A stretch of DNA of 5,935 nt from Flavisolibacter sp. (lineage in GTDB: Bacteria > Bacteroidota > Bacteroidia > Chitinophagales > Chitinophagaceae): contig JAICTW010000197.1 of the NCBI GenBank assembly GCA_025936195.1, positions 1 to 5,935 of the forward strand, in the 5' to 3' direction. The notes below the pieces were generated by a model. It did not search any database and had not been told where the DNA came from. It saw nothing but the letters and a program-made list of their open reading frames with translations. Below, in pieces: positions 1 to 4,491 of the stretch (positions are counted from its first letter, which is position 1; the number at the start of each line of letters is the position of its first letter). The position numbers were made by a program, and so were the translations under genes.

Positions 1-4
1 AATA

Positions 5-27
5 AAGAGCAGGGATCAACTGCTCTT
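5..27. terminator. Hairpin at left edge, possible bidirectional terminator
   Basis: An 8-bp perfect stem (5-12 with 20-27, arms AAGAGCAG and CTGCTCTT) closes a 7-base loop. It is flanked by A/T-rich bases on both sides, so read on the minus strand it is followed by TTTATT-like sequence that runs out of the window, and on the plus strand by ATTTA. This could end a transcript coming from either side. The T-tracts are weak and one is truncated by the window edge, so the terminator role is inferred from shape only. Confidence 0.45.
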
Positions 28-141
28 ATTTACCGAACGATTTCATTATCTCCTTAAGGGCGCATTAATTTCCAAAAAGTACGGAGCCTGTGGTGTTACA
101 TAAGTTTTCAGATTCTCCGGATCTTGGACTAAAAACGGGAC
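26..141 (-). pseudogene. Possible C-terminal gene remnant with a frameshift
   Basis: No intact gene lies in 1-148. On the minus strand one frame is open from 141 to a stop at 46 (31 codons, no ATG or GTG start), reading for example DPENLKTYVTPQAPYFLEIN. Near 57-62 a shift into the neighbouring frame would continue as ALKEIMKSFGK and stop at 26-28, directly on the edge hairpin. A stop abutting a hairpin is what the true end of a gene often looks like, so this may be the decayed 3' end of a lost gene. The alternative is chance: an open stretch this short is expected fairly often. I do not recognise the peptide and assign no function. Confidence 0.25.
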
Positions 142-148
142 CTAAATC

Positions 149-183
149 AAAAAGAAAAAACGCATTCAATTACTGAATGCGTT
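149..183 (-). terminator. Rho-independent terminator of the nrnA-FKBP operon
   Basis: Read on the minus strand, a perfect 10-bp stem (174-183 with 159-168, arms AACGCATTCA and TGAATGCGTT) with a 5-base loop is followed at once by a T-rich run, TTTTTTCTTTTT, at 160-149. It starts about 32 bp past the stop of the FKBP lipoprotein gene on the same strand, which is the expected place and orientation. The last bases of the stem and the T-run overlap, as is common. Confidence 0.9.
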
Positions 184-215
184 GTAAAATTCGGAAAATA
201 ATTTGAAATAGAGTT

Positions 216-1196
216 TTACTTATTTCCTGTTGGCTGTTGAACAGGTTGTTGCTGTTGCTGCTGTTGCGCAGGCTCTTTCTCTGTAATATCCAACACTTCT
301 ACTTCAAAGATCAAATTCTCGTTGGGCTTTATTTTCGGAGGATTGCCCTGTTCACCGTAAGCCAAAAGAGATGGAATATAAATTCTTGCTTTTTCGCCTT
401 TGCTTAACTGGCTTACGCCTTCCATAAATCCAAAGACCACCTGCGAAACACCAATTTGCAGCGGCATTACATTTTGATCAAACACTTCTCCCGACATGTG
501 CATGCCCTTGTAGCGAATAGTGGAAAATTGTCCGAAGGCAGGTTTTGGCCCTTGTCCCGGCGCCAATCTTTCAATATAAACTCCCCATTCATTTTTTTCG
601 GCCTGAATATTGTGTGCTTTCAAATAGTCTTCAATGAGCTTATCGTCTTTTTCAATAGAAGCCTGTGCAGCGGTATCTTTTTTAAAGCTTTTCAGGCCTT
701 CTTTTTTGCGATCGTCATAACCGGAACGTTGCTCTTTCATGTAAGCATCGTTGGCCTCTTCCGGATTTTTATACACAGCTTCAATTTTGATAGTAGTAAT
801 TAATTGCTGTCCGCTTTTAAACATGGTTTGCTGCGGATTTTCCTTGATCAGCGAATCAGTTGATTGCACCAAGTAAATACTATCGCCCTGTTTGGCTTTG
901 GCAATGATCTCTTCAGCATTGGCCTTACTATCGCCGTAAACAGGTTTTGTTGCCTGAGGCTTCACCTGAACGTACTCAGGTTTTTTCAGGTTATAAGAAC
1001 TGTATAAAACACTGTCCTTAACTTTTTGTATCACTTGGTACTTAACTATGGAACCTGCACGAACGGAATCGCCTTTATTACTGCTGAAAATTTTATAAGG
1101 AACTCCGGCGCTTGTTTTTTTGAATTCAACACTCTGGCAGGCAGATATAATTGTTGCCATTGCCAGAATGCTAAGAATGATCTTCGGAAATTTCAT
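216..1196 (-). CDS. FKBP-type peptidyl-prolyl cis-trans isomerase lipoprotein, two FKBP-like domains
   Basis: Predicted envelope lipoprotein of 326 residues that should catalyse cis-trans isomerisation of X-Pro bonds and assist folding of exported proteins. Residues 1-20 form a lipoprotein signal peptide ending in IISAC, with Cys20 as the lipidation site. Residues about 203-304 are a recognisable FKBP domain: IRYKG (Tyr229), GEVFD (Asp240), VVFGFMEGV, and LLAYGEQG (Tyr280) followed by the family end pattern NLIFEVEVLDI. The tryptophan at the base of the FKBP pocket is Phe here (GFMEGV). Residues about 29-142 look like a second, degenerate FKBP fold (GVPYKI, KGDSV, LYSSY, AKQGDS, QLITTIKIEAVY) lacking the catalytic motifs. 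A charged helical linker (about 144-200) joins the two. The C-terminus is Gln-rich (a run of seven Gln from 311). The ATG start gives a perfect signal peptide. It lies 11 bp after the DHH phosphoesterase stop, so the two are probably co-transcribed. FKBP lipoproteins of this phylum include the gliding protein GldI, but orthology is not proven. Confidence 0.9.
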   Translation of the reverse strand: MKFPKIILSILAMATIISACQSVEFKKTSAGVPYKIFSSNKGDSVRAGSIVKYQVIQKVKDSVLYSSYNLKKPEYVQVKPQATKPVYGDSKANAEEIIAKAKQGDSIYLVQSTDSLIKENPQQTMFKSGQQLITTIKIEAVYKNPEEANDAYMKEQRSGYDDRKKEGLKSFKKDTAAQASIEKDDKLIEDYLKAHNIQAEKNEWGVYIERLAPGQGPKPAFGQFSTIRYKGMHMSGEVFDQNVMPLQIGVSQVVFGFMEGVSQLSKGEKARIYIPSLLAYGEQGNPPKIKPNENLIFEVEVLDITEKEPAQQQQQQQPVQQPTGNK

Positions 1197-1207
1197 TTGT
1201 TTATTTT

Positions 1208-2215
1208 TTATTGTAATAGTGAACTGTTTTCCCTGATTGCTTTTTTAAATTTCTGAACGGTTTCCTGCAGCGATGCCTGGTCGTTGCCACCGGAGGCATT
1301 AAAATGTCCGCCGCCATTGAAGTATTTCCTTGCAAAAGCATTGCAATCAAAATCGCCTTTGCTGCGGAAGCTCCATTTTCTTTCTTCATCCCTGTCAATA
1401 ACGCAGCCCACTAATTTTATGCCTTGTATGGATAAAGGATAATTGACGAGCCCTTCGGTATCGCCGGTTTTGATCTCATACTTCAGCAATTCCATTTTTG
1501 ATACATAGATGAGTGCTGTATTGAGTTCGTAAAAAATTTCCATCCGGTTGCTCAATACATGTCCTAAAAAACGCAAGCGGTTTTCAAGAAAATTATCATA
1601 CAATGCTTCATGCACTTTCGTATGATCGAGACCCTGCTCTTTTAATGCAGCCACGGCATGATGAACATGTGCCGTAGTGGAAGAGAAACGAAAGGAACCG
1701 GTATCGGCCACTAAGCCTGCATACAAACATTCACTGATGATGTTGTTGATCTTATCTCTGTGCCCTGAGTTGACAATAAAATCATAAATCATTTCACAGG
1801 TAGAGCTTTTGCCGGTGTTGGAAATTCCGTACGTAAAAGAAGCTTCATCCGGCTCGCGGTGATGGTCAATTAAAATTTTAGTGCATTGAAGCGAAGCCAG
1901 TTTTGGAGCCATGTGCTTGGCGCGACTGAAATGATTATGATCGAGAGAAAACAGCCAGTCGGCTGCATCCAAAACTTTATCGGCGTCTGCTTTTTCCAAC
2001 TCGTAATCGTACACTTCTTTCACACCTTCCATCCAGTTAAGCCAGCGGGCCCAGTTGGTTGGAGAGATCACTTCCACTTCATGTCCAAACTGTTTCAGGA
2101 AATGGCACAAAGCCAATGCAGAACCCATTGCATCCGCATCGGGTTTTTGATGCATGGTAATAACGATCTTTTTCTTTTCGGTAAGTTGTGGGTATATCTC
2201 GTAAATAGGCTGCAT
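1208..2215 (-). CDS. nrnA: DHH/DHHA1 phosphoesterase, NrnA-type nanoRNase/pAp phosphatase
   Basis: Cytoplasmic metal-dependent phosphoesterase of 335 residues. Family members degrade very short oligoribonucleotides, and some hydrolyse pAp (3'-phosphoadenosine 5'-phosphate) or cyclic-dinucleotide breakdown products. All signature motifs are visible: HQKPDADAMGS near residue 22 (metal-binding Asp26 and Asp28), SLDHN at about 91-94, LIDHH with DHH at 117-119, VADTGSFRFSS with Asp171, and the DHHA1 substrate-binding GGGH at 301-304. Length and domain order are normal for NrnA. A TTG two codons upstream is also in frame, but the ATG at 2215 gives the usual N-terminus and is preferred. A TAnnTTTG promoter ends about 10 bp upstream, so the leader is very short. 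It is the first gene of an apparent two-gene operon with the FKBP lipoprotein. The exact substrate (nanoRNA, pAp or pApA) cannot be told from sequence, so the symbol denotes the family. Confidence 0.9.
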   Translation of the reverse strand: MQPIYEIYPQLTEKKKIVITMHQKPDADAMGSALALCHFLKQFGHEVEVISPTNWARWLNWMEGVKEVYDYELEKADADKVLDAADWLFSLDHNHFSRAKHMAPKLASLQCTKILIDHHREPDEASFTYGISNTGKSSTCEMIYDFIVNSGHRDKINNIISECLYAGLVADTGSFRFSSTTAHVHHAVAALKEQGLDHTKVHEALYDNFLENRLRFLGHVLSNRMEIFYELNTALIYVSKMELLKYEIKTGDTEGLVNYPLSIQGIKLVGCVIDRDEERKWSFRSKGDFDCNAFARKYFNGGGHFNASGGNDQASLQETVQKFKKAIRENSSLLQ

Positions 2216-2225
2216 AAGCAAGCCG

Positions 2226-2233
2226 CAAATGTA
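2226..2233 (-). promoter_or_regulatory. Bacteroidetes-type -7 promoter element for the nrnA-like gene
   Basis: TACATTTG on the minus strand matches the Bacteroidetes -7 consensus TAnnTTTG exactly, and ends 10 bp before the ATG of the DHH phosphoesterase. Transcription would begin within a few bases of the start codon, giving a very short or nearly absent leader. No clear TTTG -33 element is visible at the expected distance. CAAACT heptads occupy that region instead. Confidence 0.6.
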
Positions 2234-2295
2234 GAGGAAAGTTTGGAGTTTGGAAGAAGTTTAAGGATGAAATGAACCTTAGTTAAAAGAGTTCT

Positions 2296-2330
2296 CAGTT
2301 TGCAGTTTACAGTGTACAATTTTCAGTTTA
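2296..2330. repeat. 7-bp tandem repeat, five units
   Basis: Five consecutive heptamers, CAGTTTG, CAGTTTA, CAGTGTA, CAATTTT and CAGTTTA, lie 13 bp beyond the stop of the tfoX-like gene in the 128-bp gap before the nrnA-like gene. The period is exact and two units are identical. Two further heptads of related sequence (GTTTGGA twice, 2241-2254) lie nearer the nrnA promoter. There is no obvious hairpin or T-run, so it is not a classical terminator. The function is unknown. Confidence 0.8.
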
Positions 2331-2343
2331 CTTCAGCACTTTA

Positions 2344-2697
2344 TCAGGCAGTTTTTTTCTTTTTCTTAGGTGATGCTTTTGCCTTTTTGTTGAATTCGAG
2401 TGAAAGGTTGATCCAGTAATCGAGTTCCTTTTTCGTTGGCAACACCTCAGCCGATACATGAACATAGCCTTTGTACTCTTTTCCTTTCATTACAACGGTT
2501 TTGCAACCCTTTATTTTGATCGCTTCATCGTGCACTTCCGGATCAATGCGGCACATGATGCGGTCCGGGCCAACCGTCATGCACATTTTTCCATTCACCA
2601 TAAAGGCAGTACCACTGAACATTTTCTTTTCTTCAACATTGGGAATGTGGAAAAATGATTGTTGAAGACGTTCGTAGAGTTGTTGATGGTGGGGCAT
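2344..2697 (-). CDS. Small TfoX/Sxy N-terminal-domain protein
   Basis: A 117-residue cytoplasmic protein consisting almost only of a TfoX N-terminal domain. The visible family features are the KKMFSGTAFMVNGKM block at residues 24-38 (compare the family pattern R-x-MFGG followed by a G-K strand turn), the MCRIDPEVHDEAI segment at 48-60, and the MKGKEYKGYVHV block at 70-81. A helix at about 89-105 follows, then a strongly basic tail of Lys, Ala and Pro. Full-length TfoX/Sxy of gammaproteobacteria, an activator of competence genes, also carries a C-terminal helix-hairpin domain, which is absent here. Short stand-alone versions are widespread and their function is not established. The Lys-rich tail might contact nucleic acid, but that is inference. 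The ATG start fits the domain boundary. The large gaps on both sides suggest its own transcript. No competence genes are nearby. Confidence 0.82.
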   Translation of the reverse strand: MPHHQQLYERLQQSFFHIPNVEEKKMFSGTAFMVNGKMCMTVGPDRIMCRIDPEVHDEAIKIKGCKTVVMKGKEYKGYVHVSAEVLPTKKELDYWINLSLEFNKKAKASPKKKKKTA

Positions 2698-2717
2698 GGC
2701 TGGAGATTGTTTTTTGA

Positions 2718-2858
2718 AGTTATGAAAGTGTATTCAAGAATCAAGCAAGTTCTCTTACAGCGGGCTTTTACGCCTTCGCCGGCCTTCCTTTCGCACTGCG
2801 CATGGCTGCACCAGAAAACGTACAGGAGGATACATTGCAATTAATTATCCTTACTTAG
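2718..2858 (+). other. G+C-rich intergenic patch with an open frame, possible gene remnant
   Basis: The 277-bp gap between the TPM gene and the tfoX-like gene contains a stretch (about 2758-2820) that is around 60% G+C by my count, well above its surroundings. A plus-strand frame is open from 2718 to the stop at 2856-2858 (46 codons). It has an amphipathic, protein-like composition, for example AGFYAFAGLPFALRMAAPEN. Its only in-frame ATG is at 2802, which would give just 18 residues (MAAPENVQEDTLQLIILT), and no upstream start is visible. It could be a fragment of a lost gene, a structured RNA, or a dispersed repeat. I do not recognise it. The rest of the gap (2859-2974) shows nothing definite. 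Confidence 0.3.
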
Positions 2859-2974
2859 AGTCACGACTTAGTTATTGGTGAAAACACACTACAAGGGCAG
2901 TGCTGCGGTTACACTGAATGAGGTATCGAAATCAGTTTCCTTTTGATAAAGATTTCTACGCAGCAAAAAAACAT

Positions 2975-3793
2975 CTACCAACTTCCCGACGCACCTCCAC
3001 CTGAGAACCCGCCGCCACCGCTTCCACCAAAACCACCAAATCCGCCTCCGCCATCAGAACCGGCGCTTTCTTCCGGATGTGTACTTGCATAATAAGCGCT
3101 GCCAATGCCAATGTAAACACCATTAACCGTATTCATTCTAACATACTTCTTACGATAGCGATAGGCCCAAATACAAAATACAACCGCACCAAAAACAATT
3201 GCCCAAAATGCAAAAGGTTGCCAACGATCATACTTTGCTTTTTCTTTTTCAAATTCTGTTTGTTCCAGGGGAGTGTCAGGAACTGAAGTTGAAGGTTGCT
3301 CCAGATAGGTGGTATCGGATGAAGAATTGCTGTAAACACCCAACCGTTCACTAACCTGAGTAATTAAAAGATCTAATGCACCATAATAATTTTTTTGCCG
3401 CAGGTCATCTCTTAGGTTATTGATGATTTCCGCAGCGATCATATCGGGAATATCACCTTCCAGCCGTTCTGCAATTTCAAGTCGTTGCCGCCGTTTATTT
3501 AAAACAGCTACATATACAATTCCATTATGGTTCACTCCTACTTTCCAGGCATTACCAATAGTTCGTGCATAATCTTCTATGGTCATATCCGAAGGCAAAT
3601 CATTGATTAAAAGAATGGCCATCTGCACTGTGGTCTCATTTTCGAGCAAACGCAATCTTGTGTTCAGTTGATAAACTTCCTCTGGAGTTAAGTTGCTGGT
3701 GTAATCGTTTACATAGGTATTCGCTTTGGGCTTTGGTATCTGACCAAAACAAAATAAGGGAAGGAAAAAGAAAAACAGAGCTATACGCAACAT
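2975..3793 (-). CDS. TPM-domain membrane protein with Gly-rich C-terminus
   Basis: A 272-residue envelope protein. Residues 1-18 form a hydrophobic signal peptide (MLRIALFFFFLPLFCFG). Residues about 25-152 are a TPM domain (TLP18.3/Psb32/MOLO-1 fold), shown by YVNDYTSNLTPEEVYQLN, the TTVQMAILLINDLP strand, IEDYARTIGNAWKVG, NGIVYVAVLNKRRQRLEIA and LEGDIPDMIA. A Ser/Thr-rich linker leads to one transmembrane helix (about 192-211) followed by a basic RYRKKYVR patch. The last 26 residues are a Gly/Phe-rich tail ending in GASGSW, a recurrent ending in bacterial TPM proteins. The domain would therefore face the periplasm, with the tail in the cytoplasm. Some family members have phosphatase activity or help photosystem repair; the bacterial role is unclear. 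The frame extends upstream to a GTG at 3865, but only the ATG at 3793 puts the signal peptide at the N-terminus. LemA, a common TPM partner, is not in the window. Confidence 0.88.
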   Translation of the reverse strand: MLRIALFFFFLPLFCFGQIPKPKANTYVNDYTSNLTPEEVYQLNTRLRLLENETTVQMAILLINDLPSDMTIEDYARTIGNAWKVGVNHNGIVYVAVLNKRRQRLEIAERLEGDIPDMIAAEIINNLRDDLRQKNYYGALDLLITQVSERLGVYSNSSSDTTYLEQPSTSVPDTPLEQTEFEKEKAKYDRWQPFAFWAIVFGAVVFCIWAYRYRKKYVRMNTVNGVYIGIGSAYYASTHPEESAGSDGGGGFGGFGGSGGGGFSGGGASGSW

Positions 3794-3938
3794 GCAAGAG
3801 GATTCAGGAACAAGATAAAAACTGTTTTGAAATTTTTTATTCTTTGATTCAAGGTGATTGTTCACAGGTTGACAATACGCTCAACGAAAAACTCCAAACC
3901 TCAAACGAACTTCAGCTTCAAACTACAAACTTCCCTCC

Positions 3939-3946
3939 TATCTTTG
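3939..3946 (+). promoter_or_regulatory. Bacteroidetes-type -7 promoter element for ndk
   Basis: TATCTTTG matches the consensus TAnnTTTG exactly and ends 33 bp before the ndk ATG, giving a leader of roughly 25-30 bases. It is followed by CGGCC and preceded by two CAAACT heptads (3919-3932), the same arrangement as at the nrnA-like promoter. A clear TTTG -33 box is not seen. The leader ends in GAAAGTAAG, A-rich as is usual in this phylum. Confidence 0.7.
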
Positions 3947-3979
3947 CGGCCAAAATTCAAAACGAAAATTGAAAGTAAG

Positions 3980-4396
3980 ATGAGCAACAGAACATTTACC
4001 ATGATCAAACCTGATGCGATGAAGAACGGACATGCAGGAGCTATTCTGGATAAGATCATTAAAGCAGGTTTCCGTATTGTAGCCCTGAAACTGACCAAAC
4101 TGACCAAAGAAAAAGCAGGCGAGTTTTATGCCGTGCATAAGGAAAGACCTTTTTACGGTGAGTTGGTGGAGTTTATGAGCAGCGGAGTAATTATTGCCGC
4201 TATTCTTGAAAAAAATAATGCCGTAGCTGATTTCAGAACGCTGATCGGCGCCACCAATCCGGCGCAGGCTGCAGAAGGCACCATTAGAAAATTATATGCA
4301 ACTTCCGTTGGAGAAAACGCCGTGCATGGAAGCGACAGCGATGAAAATGCAAAGGTCGAAGGGGATTTCTTCTTCTCGGGGCTGGAGCAGTTTTAG
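3980..4396 (+). CDS. ndk: Nucleoside-diphosphate kinase
   Basis: Cytoplasmic enzyme of 138 residues that transfers the gamma-phosphate of ATP to other nucleoside diphosphates through a phosphohistidine intermediate, balancing NTP and dNTP pools. Every expected active-site residue is present: Lys10 in MIKPDA, Tyr50, Phe58 in ERPFYG, Arg86, Thr92, Arg103, Asn113, and the nucleophile His116 in NAVHGSDS. Length is normal for a bacterial Ndk. The Arg103 region reads TIRKLYA instead of the commoner TIRGDF or TIRADF; I take this as a lineage variant. The frame remains open upstream to 3854, but those 42 codons cover the promoter and intergenic repeats and have no homology to Ndk, so the ATG at 3980 is the start. 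The gene is single, divergent from the TPM gene (186 bp apart) and convergent with the MmgE/PrpD gene. Confidence 0.98.
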   Translation: MSNRTFTMIKPDAMKNGHAGAILDKIIKAGFRIVALKLTKLTKEKAGEFYAVHKERPFYGELVEFMSSGVIIAAILEKNNAVADFRTLIGATNPAQAAEGTIRKLYATSVGENAVHGSDSDENAKVEGDFFFSGLEQF

Positions 4397-4405
4397 TTCG
4401 TTCAC

Positions 4406-4477
4406 GTGTGCAGGTTTGCAAGTTCACGAGTTCAATTAAAATCCGGAACAACTCGTGAACTTGTGAACCCGTGAACT
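4406..4477. repeat. Long imperfect hairpin built of 8-bp repeats between convergent genes
   Basis: A perfect 14-bp inverted repeat (4419-4432 and 4450-4463, arms CAAGTTCACGAGTT and AACTCGTGAACTTG) with a 17-base spacer is extended outward by wobble and partial pairing to about 4406 and 4476. The right arm is itself three 8-bp tandem units (CGTGAACT, TGTGAACC, CGTGAACT at 4454-4477), and the left arm holds the degenerate complements. It sits between the ndk stop and the MmgE/PrpD stop, so it may act as a bidirectional terminator or transcript-end stabiliser. No T-run follows on either strand, so intrinsic termination is uncertain. Confidence 0.7.
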
Positions 4478-4491
4478 GACAAACATTTTAA

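Noticed and set aside
1886..2275. 129-residue plus-strand open frame antisense to the DHH phosphoesterase
   Set aside because: It is a shadow of strongly conserved coding sequence on the other strand and has no recognisable domain.
2698..2760. Possible promoter for the tfoX-like gene (TACACTTTC on the minus strand)
   Set aside because: The spacing between TA and TTT is one base too long and the final G is missing, so it does not meet the TAnnTTTG consensus.
2595..2840. 81-residue minus-strand open frame overlapping the start of the tfoX-like gene
   Set aside because: It overlaps a recognisable gene on the same strand in another frame and has a Cys-rich, low-complexity composition with no domain.
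2895..2975. Possible terminator for the TPM gene (T-run after the stop, short CAGTG/CACTG inverted repeat)
   Set aside because: The T-run at 2966-2972 is not preceded by a stable stem, and the short inverted repeat lies on the far side with no T-run following.
3794..3860. Possible promoter for the TPM gene (TATCTTGT on the minus strand)
   Set aside because: Two of the six fixed positions mismatch TAnnTTTG. It is too weak to report as a feature.
3794..3865. GTG-initiated extension of the TPM protein
   Set aside because: It would bury the signal peptide behind 24 polar residues. The ATG at 3793 places it correctly.
3658..3972. 104-residue plus-strand open frame
   Set aside because: It is antisense to the TPM signal peptide and runs through the ndk promoter. 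The composition is not protein-like.
3854..3979. Upstream in-frame extension of ndk giving a 180-residue protein
   Set aside because: The extra 42 codons cover the promoter and CAAACT repeats and have no Ndk homology. The ATG at 3980 gives the standard N-terminus.
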